The position numbers and the translations under genes were made by a program. This document shows positions 35,305 to 46,883 of a stretch of 64,000 nt of DNA, piece after piece. The notes beneath the pieces were generated by a model. That model did not search any database. It was not told the origin of the DNA and was given only the letters and a program-made list of their open reading frames with translations. This DNA comes from Echinarachnius parma. Lineage: Eukaryota > Echinodermata > Echinoidea > Clypeasteroida > Echinarachniidae. The stretch spans positions 1 to 64,000 of the forward strand of contig JBAMJV010001800.1 in the NCBI GenBank assembly GCA_037951105.1, read 5' to 3'. Each line of letters opens with the position of its first letter. Within the stretch, counting starts at the first letter, position 1.

Positions 35305-35754
35305 AGGACCTAAGAATACAACGTACTTTGACATTTACTTCTGAATAGAACTTTGATGACTTGAAACATAGGTCTGCCGAAGAAAAATCCATGTAAATAA
35401 ACACAGTAGTGATTTGAGACTAGTTTTCTGATGCCAAATCTCACTTAGCAGCCAGTCTACGCCCCACCCACATTTAGCATCCGGAATCTGCAGCGTGATC
35501 GACATGTGATTGACAATTCATTGACTTACGTCATGACGCGTCATCTACAGAATTTAGTTCATTAGTCCGTTCTTTAGATGACGTCACATTTTGGCGATTT
35601 AAAAGGGGCGTTCCCAGGACAATTAGATATTTACTAATTACCCCAAAATTGATTAATTTCATGAGAAATGACTGCCAAATTATTTTTCTTCGGAAAAAAT
35701 TACATACAAAGAGCCGAATTGTAAAAATTAGGCCATCTAGACGCTGTAGGTCCT
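35305..35754. mobile_element. TTAA-flanked element (450 bp), AGGACCTA ends
   Basis: TTAA at 35301-35304 and 35755-35758; short inverted ends AGGACCTA. The interior has several TGACGTCA/TGACGCGTCA-like words near 35530-35585. The end homology is short, so the boundary rests largely on the TTAA pair. Confidence 0.65.
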
Positions 35755-35863
35755 TTAATAGTGATATCACATTACCTAGGTGCGTTATAATGCACACTGA
35801 CTGGGGAGCAATAAGAATAACTCGCATACATGTACCTCTACTCTCCGAAGTGCTGACAGAAAT

Positions 35864-36126
35864 CAGGGCTTGACACTGGCACTAGCCCGAATGCTTTGGC
35901 CCTTTGGGCTAGTAAAATTTGATAAATGATCTACAATGTAGTCTAGTTTGGTAGCCCTATCAGACAACTACATAAATGTTCTACTATGTGAGAAAAATGT
36001 AATTTCTTACGTGTAAATCTCATCTAGAAGTATGTGGGCATGTGAATTTTCTGAATGGGCAAGTAGAATCATGATTTTGAATATTTGAAACTGGCCAGAC
36101 CAGATAAAAGTTAGTGTGGAGGCTTG
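35864..36126. mobile_element. Copy of the GCTCGACA foldback family
   Basis: Left end CAGGGCTTGACACTGGCACT and right end GTTAGTGTGGAGGCTTG match the two end types of this family (compare 44612). No matching flanking duplication is seen, so it may be truncated or rearranged. Confidence 0.65.
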
Positions 36127-36179
36127 CATACATATGAAACGGGGGAAAAAAAAAAAAATTTTTTTTCGGGGACTACTTT

Positions 36180-37583
36180 TTTTAGCTCATCCGGCCCGAA
36201 GGGCCCGATGAGCTTATGCCATGCCGTGGCGTCCGTCGTCCGTCCGTCCTTCCGTCCTTCCGTCCGTCCGTCCACAGTTTTCAAAATGCTTCTTCTTCGT
36301 TATTTTTCAACCGATTTTGATTCTGATTGTTTCATAAGATAGGGCTAGGAGGGGGATTTAAAACTTCTACACAGAATCGTGAAATTCATTATATAATATG
36401 CTAATTTATGCAAATTTATTCGAAATCACAAAAAATGCTTCTTCTCCTTCATTTCTTGACCGATTTTGATTTGGTTTGCTTTATCTGGTAGAGCTAACTT
36501 TGGTACACTAAACTTCTACACAGAATTTTGAAATTTTTCTCCATTAATTAATTATGGTAATTTATGCAAATTTATTCCAAAAATCACAAAAAATGCTTCT
36601 TCTCCTTCATTTCTCGACCGATTTTGATTTGGTTTGCTTTATCTGGTAGAGCTAACTTTGGTTCACTAAACTTCTACACAGAATTTTGAAATTTTTCTCC
36701 ATTAACTAATTATGGTAATTTATGTAAATTTATTCAAAAAATCACAAAAAATGCTTCTTCTCCTTCATTTCTCGACCGATTTTGATTTGGTTTGCTTTAT
36801 CTGGTAGAGCTAACTTTGGTACACTAAACTTCTACACAGAATTTTGAAATTTGTCTCCATTAATTAATTATGGTAATTTATGCAAATTTATTCCACAAAT
36901 CACAAAAAATGCTTCTTCTCCTTCATTTCTCGACCAATTTTGATTTGGTTTGCTTTATCTGGTAGAGCTAACTTTGGTACACTAAACTTCTACACAGAAT
37001 TTTGAAATTTTTCTCCATGAATTAATTATGGTAATTTTTAGCTCATCCGGCCCGAAGGGCCCGATGAGCTTATGCCATGGCGTGGCGTCCGTCGTCCGTC
37101 CGTCCTTCCGTCCGTCCGTCCGTCCTTCCGTCCGTCCGTCCACAGTTTTCAAAATGCTTCTTCTTCGTTATTTTTCAACCGATTTTGATTCTGATTGTTT
37201 CATAAGATAGGGCTAGGAGGGGGATTTAAAACTTCTACACAGAATTGTGAAATTCATTATATATGCTAATTTATGCAAATTTATTCGAAATCACAAAAAA
37301 TGCTTCTTCTCCTTCATTTCTTGACCGATTTTGATTTGGTTTGCTTTATCTGGTAGAGCTAACTTTGGTACACTAAACTTCTACACAGAATTTTGAAATT
37401 TTTCTCCATTAATTAATTATGGTAATTTATGCAAATTTATTCCAAAAATCACAAAAAATGCTTCTTCTCCTTCATTTCTCAACCGATTTTGATTTGGTTT
37501 GCTTTATCTGGTAGAGCTAACTTTGGTACACTAAACTTCTACACAGAATTTTGAAATTTTTCTCCATTAATTAATTATGGTAA
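36180..37583. repeat. GGCCCGAAGGGCC hairpin repeat with 158-bp tandem units, two blocks
   Basis: Each block starts with CTCATCCGGCCCGAAGGGCC forming a stem-loop with GATGAG, at 36182 and 37040, followed by a (CGTC)n run. Four (36436-37030) and two (37299-37583) copies of a 157-158 bp unit follow (ATGCTTCTTCTCCTTCAT, GGTAGAGCTAACTTTGGT). This hairpin is widespread in marine invertebrate genomes. Confidence 0.85.
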
Positions 37584-37920
37584 TATTTTATTTATTTATT
37601 TATTTATTTATTAATTTTTTTTATTTATTATTATTATTTTATTTTTTTTATTAAATTTGTTTTATTTTATTTTTTTTAATTTAATTTTTTTAATTTTATT
37701 TATTTATTATTATTATTATTATTATTTTTTTTTCCCATGTCCCTTCTGGGGCGTCAAATTTATATTTTTTTTTACTCTAATTTTTTTTAAATTAATTTTT
37801 ATGTCCCTTCCAGGGCATCACATTTTTATTTTTTGACCAGTTGAAAAGTGTACCACATGAAATTTGCGATATTTAATGTTGCGAGATGCTGGATGAGCGC
37901 TACGTCATTGACGTTCTGGT

Positions 37921-37955
<35 letters not shown>

Positions 37956-38270
37956 TTAATTTATTTTTATTATTTATTTATTTATTTTTTTTGTGTTTTT
38001 TTTTTTTTTTTTTTTTTTTTATTTATTATTTTTTTTATTTTTTATTTATTTTTTTAAAATTAATTTTTTTTTTTTTTTTTCCCCATGTCCCTTCTGGGGC
38101 GTCAAATCTATATTGTTTTCACTCTATTTTTTTTAAAATTAATTTTTATGTCCCTTCCAGGGCATCACATTTTTATTTTTTGACCAGTTGAAAAGTGTAC
38201 CACATGAAATTTGCGATATTTGATGTTGCGAGATGCCGGATGAGCGCTACGTCATTGACGTTCTGGTTTA
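37584..38270. repeat. T-rich (TTTA)n tract and a two-copy duplication of about 350 bp
   Basis: TGTCCCTTCTGGGGCGTC, TGTCCCTTCCAGGGCATC, GACCAGTTGAAAAGTG and GAGCGCTACGTCATTGACG occur at 37738-37920 and 38087-38270. Long (TTTA)n and poly-T runs separate them and create phenylalanine/tyrosine-rich false frames. Confidence 0.9.
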
Positions 38271-38324
38271 AGCTTGCCTGCATGATGAAAATAACACTTT
38301 AAAATTTTTTTTACATTGAACTCT

Positions 38325-38425
38325 ATGCAAATTTACAGGGGCTATTTTATGACTTTCGGGGGCTCTTTTTGCCATTTCAGGGGTGAATTTGCCACAAGCC
38401 CCCCCCCCTGTATATTTTTCACTGA
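38325..38425. repeat. GCCCCCGAAA repeat family fragment
   Basis: CAGGGGCTATTTTATGAC, TTCGGGGGCTCTTTTTGCC and GGGGTGAATTTGCCACAAGC in family order, reversed. Confidence 0.75.
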
Positions 38426-39354
38426 TATGAAAGTAACAGAGAAAGATCCTCTGTATCATCTTCTGTCACCGTGGTCATAGGATGTTACTTGTGCACTGTG
38501 AGCACTGACTTGGGGGCAATAACTCGCATACCTGTAATATCAGAAGTGCTGAAAGAAATAGAATGTTGATTTGTGGTATAAAGTTTGGAACAAGAGATGC
38601 TTCAGTCTGCATTCCTGAGACACAAATACTTTCCCTGTGGCAAAATACTTTGCCAGTGATCTTGATGGTCTTGAACTAAATAACTTTATTCTACAACCAA
38701 ATGAAACAAAACAAAAGTCTGTGCACAGTGTACATGAACACTGTAAATGTATAATTTTATAAATGGAAGAGTGCCAAAATTGTGTTGAAATATATCTGCT
38801 TTGAAAATTTGATTCCTACAAGTATGGTGGCAATAGACTGACAAAAATGTCAGTTATATTGTTGAGTTTTGTATCCCCCACACCACAGTACGGACAATGG
38901 GGGGGGGGGGGGGTGCATGAATTCCACAGGGGGAGGGGCCCCGAGGAGTTACTACTAAATTACCAAACATTTTATTTTTGACAAGGCATCAAGGCACAGC
39001 ACTAACTTTTGTTTTGCTATTAATTTCCTCTCAATTTCCGATGGTCCGAAGAAGCAAAGCCCCAAAATGTTTTTAAAAAGAAAAGGAAAACAAAAAAACA
39101 CACACACACACACAAGCATGACAACATTGATTTCTAAAGGTTGAATTTGACAAAGTGAATAGATCACTTTTTTTATTAACAAAGTTTAACTAGATACCAT
39201 AGTGGGAATGCGCATGCATAAATGTACATAAACAGTACAATTGTATGTACTGTATGTACACTGTAGGCATGGTAGGTGCATACAGAAGGAAGTGTCAGGC
39301 AATCAATTGTCACCGATCTACAAGACAAAGATAAGATATATTGCAGTACTTAAA

Positions 39355-39597
39355 TGTACTAGAAATTAACTTATTTTTCATTGTGGCCCAGTCAAGCCAG
39401 TTAAAAAATAAAGATTTGTCAAAATTTATTGGCCCCAAACCTGAATTTTGTGGCCCCAAACAGAGAAATACATAACAACTTCTGATTTGATTTCCTAATT
39501 TGGTAAGTTGAATTTCGCCTTTAAAAATGAAATTTTACTTGCCCGACATCAATTTTACTTGCCCGGCTAATCGGCCATGTGCTAGTGTCGAGCACTG
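39355..39597. mobile_element. Copy of the GCTCGACA foldback family, left end unclear
   Basis: Right end GCTAGTGTCGAGCACTG at 39581-39597; the interior has GTGGCCCAGTCAAGCCAGT, TTGCCCG blocks and TGGCCCC. The left boundary is near GAAATTAAC at about 39362. Confidence 0.6.
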
Positions 39598-39610
39598 ACT
39601 TCATAATGTA

Positions 39611-41115
39611 CCGTAAAACTCCGTGTATAAGGCGCACCCGTGTATAAGGCGCACCCCCAACTTTCTAAAAAAAAAAAAAAAAAAAAAAAAAATTTTTTTT
39701 TTTTTTTTTTTACAAAACTTCTGCTCATGAATATTCATGTTTTCATTAGATGCTCATTAAATATGCAAAATGCTAAATTCGTTAATAACTGTTTTTTAAT
39801 GAGAAAAATGTATGACCGCTGGTTAGAAAATTGAATATTAAATGAATGCTGCTACTCATGAACATTGAATAATCAATTAGTTGCAGTGTAACTGCTTACA
39901 AAACTTGTATTTTGTTTTACTAACCCAACGCTCGAAATTAGCACAGGCCCGATGGCCCGGGGCCACTAAAAATTGCTGTCGGGCCAGTAAAAAAATCATT
40001 TTACCAATGTTTGTTGGCCCGATCGGGCCACCAAATGTTGAAACCATTGTGCAGACAATCAAGTGAATTATTTGCAAATTTGTTACCTCACAAACAACGC
40101 TTGATTTGTGATTCAAAAAGAGAAGAGAGAGCGATCGTAAATCAATGAAATCGTGCAAAGCGCATGCAAAATAAAAAGACGCAACTCTCTCTAGCTCTCT
40201 CTCCCCCTCTCTCTTCCCCCATCTCAGCCCTTATTAAAATTATGCATGTTGTTTGTGTTGTCAGCAATCCCTCTTGCACGCTCGCGATAGTTTTTGTGTG
40301 CAATTTTTTTCTGCAAGATCGGGGTTATAATTCTTTTTTCAGACCATAATAATAGTCCATTTTTACAGATATTATGAAGGAATCATCATAAAAAGGTATG
40401 AATGTTGTGCTTACTCATCTAATATTGTCTTGACAAATTGATAATGCTTGCCAATTATGAATTATTTTGCCGATTTTTAAAGCCCAGTCCCATACATGTG
40501 TTTTTTGGTTAGTGATATGAAGTTTCAAAAGTTGACAAAAACGAACATGGAAACTCCCTTGATTTCATAATTTGGTGTCTCCAAGATGAGAATGAACTGA
40601 TTCAATGTTGGGTTTCATTTCTGCAGTTATAGATTGTGATTTTAAGTATGACATTTTCAATAATTCACCTAATAATGACTAAGATTCAACTCTGTCTCTA
40701 GTCTCTAGACAAACTTCATTAAACTAGTCATTTAACTTTTGTTCTTCTTTATTTATTCGGGCCAGCAGATTCTGGTTTCGGGCCACCAAAATTTGAAAAA
40801 TACTATTTTTACTGGCCCGACTGGGCCACCAGCAAAAAAAGTTAATTTCGAGCGTTGACTAACCACTATCATTTGTATGTAGGAAAAAGGTATATGTTGA
40901 TAAATGTTTCCCTCACATCAAGCTCTTGTCATGCCTTATAGACCAGTGTAATACACATTGAACATGACTACAGGGTGACCCAAAAAAAAAAAAAAAAAAA
41001 AAAAAATTGTAATTTTTTTTTTTTTTTTTTTGCTGTACCTGTGTATAAGGCGCACCCCCGACTTTGAATTTTTTTCCGACGGAAAAAAGTGCGCCTTATA
41101 CACGGAGTTTTACGG
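39611..41115. mobile_element. 1.5-kb element with CCGTAAAACTCCGTGTATAA ends
   Basis: Inverted ends CCGTAAAACTCCGTGTATAA, continuing into GGCGCAC, are flanked by TA. The left end carries a second TGTATAAGGCGCACCC. Just inside each end is a long A-run followed by a long T-run (39668-39710 and 40982-41030), itself hairpin-forming. Removing the nested element leaves about 570 bp. TATAAGGCGCAC ends are widespread in animal genomes; I do not assign the superfamily. Confidence 0.8.
39926..40857. mobile_element. Nested foldback element (932 bp), ends CAACGCTCGAAATTA, 7-bp duplication ACTAACC
   Basis: Near-perfect inverted ends CAACGCTCGAAATTA are flanked by ACTAACC (39919-39925, 40858-40864). Subterminal GGCCCGAT/ATCGGGCC blocks match the family at 1039 and 44612. 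The 0.9-kb interior has no recognisable transposase. It sits inside the larger element at 39611-41115. Confidence 0.88.
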
Positions 41116-41344
41116 TATGCATATATACTATAATCACATCCAGTAGGCATAATGATACTGTACAATTGTCAATGTAGCCTAGGTGAAGTCAGAAGGAAGC
41201 AGCAGGCGATCAATTGTCTCCGATCTACGAGACGGAGATGAGATATTGGATGCTTCGGCGGAAGCCGGTTTAGAAATTATGCGATTGATCTTGATTGAAG
41301 AGACAGAGGCCGCGTACATGCAATGTATGTACATGTAGGTTAAG

Positions 41345-42560
41345 GCGTTATTTTGTAGGAATGTAATTCACATGGCCCAGTTCCACTTGCTTTATAGACA
41401 ATGGGGGAAAGAAAGGTGATGGGGGAAGGGGGGGGGGGGGGGGGGGGGGCATGGCAAGGGGACAAGGCAAAAGGGGTAACTCCCCCCCCCCCCCCCCCCC
41501 ATCCCTAACATGGTTGATCTTGGTTATAGAGACCGGGACCACATATAACTTATAAGTGAAGTGTTATCGTAGGAATGTACATTACTTTACAGGTACCAGT
41601 GCCATTCGCTTAGTCAATTGGGATGGAATGGGAGGGGGAAATTGCTCCCCCAAGCACTTTCGATTGAGAAACCACGATTGATTTTTGGTTGCAAAGACAG
41701 GGTCCGCATGCATTGTCTCATAACTTTCAATTGAGAAACACAGTTGATTTAAAGGTTGCAAGGACAGGGTCCTCATGCATACATGTGTTGTTGTAGGAAT
41801 GTAATTCACAGGGACCAGTGCCAGTCACTTACAGCGTGTTCACACACAAACATTTTCATCCCTTAATCAAGATTAAAGAATCATGAATAACGATACGACG
41901 TATCGTCTTGATTAAACCAAACTACCTCTTACGTTCACACACACAAAGCCAAGATTCCACAACAGCTGGCTTCCAGTTGCACCGAACATCGTATAAGTGC
42001 GCAGTTTGCTACTGCACAGTGTGTTGTCTTTTTTCTGTCTGCTGTCTTCTGTGGGCGCGCGAACGTTCACGTTAAGCCACGCCCAGTTAGTTACGAGTAT
42101 CGTATAGCGAATCATGATTAGCGAATCGACCGGCGTTCACACACAAAACGAGCGTGATTCTTTAGTCAGCTCTCGTACAAAACGATGCTCAAACTCCCGT
42201 TTCGTTAATCATGATTCTTTATACATGTACGACGTTTCGTTAGTGAGCGTTCAGACACACAATTTCCGTCGTATAGCTAGTCGAGAGCTGACTAAAGAAT
42301 CAGCTCCTGACTAGCTATACAATGAAATTTTTGTGTGTGAACACGGGGTTAGTCAGTGTGGATGAAAGATGGAAGGAGGAAGATGGGGGTCGGTGGGGGG
42401 GGGGGGGGGGCATTGCTCCCCCTAGCACGAGAGTCCTTTCAATTTGTTCTAGGAACAACTTTGATCTATAGAGAATCATGTTGATTTTGATTACAGAGAC
42501 AGGAGCCCCATCTAAAAAATTGGCACTCTGTCTACTTGTCTACATGTACACTGTAGTAGG
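41345..42560. repeat. Diverged tandem units, about 210-230 bp, interrupted by a foldback element
   Basis: GTAGGAATGTAATTCACA at about 41356 and 41793 (and GTAGGAATGTACATTAC at 41570), with TTGCTCCCCC and GATTGAGAAACC...GTTGATT further along each unit. The element at 41832-42348 splits the last unit; GATCTATAGAGAATCATGTT at 42460 continues it. Confidence 0.6.
41832..42348. mobile_element. Foldback element with TGTTCACACACAA ends (517 bp), copy 2, reversed
   Basis: Same family as 6642-7136 but in the opposite orientation: CAGCGTGTTCACACACAA is on the left and the CCCCGTGTTC end on the right. TTA flanks both sides (41829-41831, 42349-42351). A 3-bp T/A-rich duplication suggests a PIF/Harbinger-like origin. 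Confidence 0.88.
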
Positions 42561-43148
42561 AGAATTTTACTTACCTGTAACTCTTTCTTTAATTTGTACA
42601 GTTCTAAGGAAAGGGGGGAAGGGGTATAGTTAAAATGCCATGAATCCATTCATTGTATTCAGTATATTTTTTCACTGGTCAAGCAGTATACAAGCTTTTA
42701 CCCTGGTGACCAGCCGTAACAGTTTAGTTCAAGTGTATACTGTCACTACTGTCTTTATTTTATTGCTACGGTTCAAAGGACAAGGGGGTGGGGGCAGGCC
42801 GGGTCTAAAATGTCTTTTACTGGTCACGCAACCTTCAAGCTCATACCAGTTTGGTATCTAGCCTTTACACTACAGACAGTGTAGTTCAAGCAAGGAGGTA
42901 TAAGGTATACCTCCTTGGTTCAAGTGTATACTGCCATTATTGTATTGTACACTGTTCATGTAGAAATCATAACACGACTGGTAGGCATGCCGGCATGTCA
43001 TGAATAGAGAAGTCATACATGTGACGTATACAGGTTCCTAATTGGGGAGGAATGCCCTGATCAGATGCTGGCATGTCAATACAGTATATTGTATGTACTT
43101 GTATACCAGTAGGCCTTGTTCATAATTCCTAGTTCAACAGACCGAGTA
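42361..43148. other. No gene; G-run and weak internal duplications
   Basis: A G-run at 42397-42410; TTCAAGTGTATACTG(Y)CA at 42728 and 42919 mark a short duplication, as do GGTATACC/CCTCCTTG palindromes around 42895-42915. Confidence 0.45.
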
Positions 43149-43152
43149 TTAA

Positions 43153-43572
43153 AGGGTACCACCACCCAAAAACAATATTCTAATAAATGAAAGGTAACAT
43201 CTTTAGTAGTCCATTCCATCAACAAGTTCACACAAAATATGTTTCCAGTAAGAAAAAAAATAAATTGGAAAACGCATCCCCATTCTAAAGCATGCATTCA
43301 TGGGTCTGAATGTACGAAGACTACTTTGTCCAGAGCGAACGAATCGTCCGGGATTCTATTGTCTCCAAACGTACGCGTGAATAGCATTAGCGCACTCGCA
43401 AATGTTTAGCCCATACGGAACCACGAAATAATAGTGGTTCCGTAAGTGGTGGTAATTAATTGCTCTGTTTATGAATTACCCAACCCTTTGTAAAATGTTG
43501 GGTATCTATTTGATATCACAAAACAATACTAAAACATATAATTATGTGTTGTTCTTTGCCTGGTGGTCCCCT
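43153..43572. mobile_element. TTAA-flanked element, AGGGTACCACCACCC family, copy 2
   Basis: TTAA at 43149-43152 and 43573-43576. Same orientation and interior as the copy at 14495, with a short A-rich insertion after CAAAATATGTTTCCAG. Confidence 0.9.
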
Positions 43573-43834
43573 TTAAGTTTAAGGTACTTGTAGCCATAGG
43601 GTCATAATATACAGCCAGCGAGGAGGGGAAGAGGGCACAGATGGGGGGTCACAACTTACAAGAAAAAATAATATTTTCAGGCTGTGAAAATTGTTTTGCA
43701 GCGAACCTGGAGTTTTGATTCTTGATTCCTTGCAGGAAAACTTTGCCCCTGTCCCTACTGTCTCTACCAGGAGTTTACCATGACTTTACTATTGATTAAA
43801 ATTTCTTTGTCTAGCCAAGGGAAAATTGTGTACT

Positions 43835-44015
43835 TTTATTTTCGGGGCTGCATTTCAAGAGCTACATTTCAAGTGCTCTGTTTTGTTTTTGTTGTTGTTT
43901 TTTTTTCATTTGAAAATTTATTACGCATGCATTTAAATAAAGTTCTTTACAAAGGCCCACTTTGATTTTGGGGGGCTCTTTTTGAGGGGCTCTTTTTGGG
44001 GCATTTTTGTGTGGG
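43835..44015. repeat. GCCCCCGAAA repeat family, diverged copy
   Basis: TTTTCGGGGCTGCATTTC, GGGGGGCTCTTTTTGAGGGG and TGGGGCATTTTTGTGTGGGC, reversed and decayed. Confidence 0.6.
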
Positions 44016-44474
44016 CTAAATCACCCTGAGTTGTCTTCATCACTGGTTTAGCCATCCCATAGGGAACACCAGTCTGTGACGGAAAGTCAAATACATCTAC
44101 CGGTTCTTATTATTGGGGTCAGGCATTCCGCAGACATGAACAAGTCGAAACCCTGCAGGGCTGCATTATGAATATATATTTTTATCTTTTGATTGAGCTC
44201 TCTATTACTCAGAGCATGCTCAGAGGCACAAACCTACACAATGAACATGTTTAGCTACAGGGAGGGGGCACATGTGGGGGTGGAGGGCATGTGCCCCCCA
44301 ATCATTATGACAAAGGGAAAAACATATGAAGGTTAATACAAATCAAGATAATATATGAACAAGATGGTACCCTGCAGGGGTGCGTTTTAATATATTTTTA
44401 GCTTGCTGAGCACTGTATTCTAATAAGAGACACAAACTTACTTGATGTACATGTACAGTTGCATAGATAGGGAG

Positions 44475-44595
44475 CATCAGTGAAAAAAATACACGGGGGC
44501 GGCGGGCGAATTCGCCCCCGAAATGCCCAAAAGAGCCCTCGAAAAAAAAAAGGGGAACATGCCCTTAAATAATTTGACCAAAAAAAAACAAACAT
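44475..44595. repeat. GCCCCCGAAA repeat family copy
   Basis: AATACACGGGGGCGGCGGGC, then GAATTCGCCCCCGAAATGCC and CAAAAGAGCCCTCG. It starts immediately left of the foldback at 44612. Confidence 0.85.
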
Positions 44596-44611
44596 AAATT
44601 GACATATAAAG

Positions 44612-44887
44612 CAAGCCTCCACACTAAAATTTTTTCTTACTGGCCCATTTGGGCAAGTAAAATCATAACTTTTCAAGTTTTACTTGCCCAAACAGAAATT
44701 GTACTTGCCCACTAACTTATAGATTATGAGAATTAAACCAGAAGGAATTACATAATTCTTTCATGGTTGACCAATCGTTTAGTTGCCAGATCGGGCAACC
44801 AATTTAGGCCATTTATGAAATTTTACTTGCCCGGCATCAATTTTTACTTGCCCCGGGCAATAGGGCAAGTGCTAATGTCGAGCACTG
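44612..44887. mobile_element. Foldback element of the same family, 7-bp duplication TATAAAG
   Basis: The left end is CAAGCCTCCACACTAAAA and the right end TAATGTCGAGCACTG, with TATAAAG directly flanking both ends. The interior has GGGCAAGTAAAA and CTTGCCC palindromic blocks. Confidence 0.85.
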
Positions 44888-46322
44888 TATAAAGTTAAAT
44901 AGAGAGAGAAAAAGAGTGTGTCACCCTCAAATAATTTGCATGCCACAATATTAAAAACTGTCAACACTATGCCAATGTGCATGTGATTATCCTTTATTAG
45001 ACAGGGACAGGCCCAGTTTTGAATGTGTACTACCCCTATTACGTAGATGACTTGGAGAGCAAAAGGTCGTTAGCATAGATATTTAATAGACTTTGAAGCA
45101 TATTGAAACCCACACTAGGGATTTATTTATTTTTAGCTCTGACTTCAGGAGCACTTCATTACTCAGAGTTGCATACATGTATATGTTTATGAAGATTCAA
45201 TTGTCCAGCGCACCCCTCCTTCAAAATCAAAACCAGTGATTAGAAATGAATTAACATACAAAGACATTCTTGCAGCAATTACTGCCTTTATGAAATCAAA
45301 CATCTTCGTTTGCAAAGCAAAAGGTCATTAGTGCACATGTTTAATATCTGAATGTAATTTACCCTGACAAAACCAGCATGGATTTATTTATTATTTTTTT
45401 ATTTAGGGGGGGGGGGGGGGGGATATTTTTCAAAATACAATATTTTACAACACATAGTTTTAATATCTAGACCCTGTATTTCAATATTTGCCTGTATTTT
45501 GAAGTATTTATTTATTTTTTATTTTGGAGGGCTAAAACACCCTACGTCTTCCTGTATAAAATTGTATTCGATTTATTTTTTTTATTTTGGAGGGCTAAAA
45601 CACCCTAAGTCTTCCTGTATAAAATTGTATTCCATATTTGTTCAGGACAATACACCCATTTACATGTGACGCATGCTCACATGTATGTACACATACAATG
45701 TACGTCATATTGATAATGAATTGAGGCCTACATGAATGTTCCGACATTGTAAACAAAACAAATTTTCTTGCTACTGTAATTAAATTTCAGAGTTCTAGAC
45801 AAATATTTTGCAATATGACGTTCTCTGAACCCTGCCCCTACAATCAATGTTGTGTCTACATCGTAATGTTGTGACAGTATAAAATGCACGTACAATGTAC
45901 ATGACAGTCCACTGATGTCAGCAGGTACATCAGTGAATTTATTCTGAATGATAAAAAACCATTATCTCCTGCATGCAAATTGCAAATTACATGTAGCCTG
46001 CTACTGACAGAAGTCAGTACTCAAACTTTGATAGTAATTGAAGGATTTGGGAGGTGTTTTTTCTTGGCAGGCCTCAGGGTATGTTTGGATTGCATGGTAA
46101 ATTGGCAATGCAGTGCACCCCACTTCCACATGGCCAGATGTTTCCAACTATTCATTTCTAAAGCCGGCAGTTGAACTAGATTTTAAGTTCAATTACTTTA
46201 CATTTTGATGTCATTATGTATGTCATTTATGTTTTTATCTTTAATTCTTCTCATTACTTATTAAGTTGTTGATACAGTTTCAATTGACAATAATAAAAGA
46301 AGATCTATGTTTTAGGTACATT
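44888..46322. other. No gene; short local repeats only
   Basis: TTACTCAGAG, with CATTACTCAGAGTTGCATAC at 45158, is similar to 44210; the duplication at 45370 is listed separately. Nothing else recognised. Confidence 0.45.
45370..45640. repeat. Short tandem duplication, unit about 75 bp
   Basis: TTTTGGAGGGCTAAAACACC and GTCTTCCTGTATAAAATTGT occur twice at about 45523 and 45583. Confidence 0.85.
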
Positions 46323-46326
46323 TTAA

Positions 46327-46883
46327 AGGGAAAGTTGAGTTTTGGTAGAGAGGGCGCTAGACTACTTAATTGGTTTGTGAGGTAATGAAAAACTGAGTGT
46401 AAAATTTGAAAGAGCATAATATTTAAACAATAAAATCATCTTTGTTTGATCAAAATCGGTTCAGAAACGGCTGAAATATCCATAAATATAACAATTTGTA
46501 ATAAACCCGGGGCCCGGGGTTTATTAGAGAATTTTGAACCAGCCGTTAAAAATTCAAAAAAATGCTTCCTCTTTTCAAAAAAGTTACAAAATAGGTATTT
46601 AAATAGTTGTTGGTTATTTCTCTATCTAATCACTATTTCAACAAAGCATCACATGCACAATATTTTATTCAAAATGGTTGAAACCGATGAGTGTTTAGAG
46701 AGCGCCCTCTTACGTTTTAACGGCTCTTTTTGAATGATAACATGATCTTTACTACGTCATTTGTAATTTTGTGTTCCTTTCTAGTTATAACTATTAGTTT
46801 GTAATGTAATGATGCAGGTTTTGGTTACTAAAATTCAGTTTCACTAAAACTGTACTCTCTAATACCAGAACTCAACTATCCCT
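46327..46883. mobile_element. TTAA-flanked element (557 bp), AGTTGAG family, third member
   Basis: TTAA at 46323-46326 and 46884-46887; ends AGGGAAAGTTGAGTTTTGGT and AGTTGAGTTCTGG (reverse). The interior combines stretches like both 23219 (CGGCTCTTTTTGAATGATAA) and 24051 (TTCAGAAACGGCTGAAATAT-like). Confidence 0.88.
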
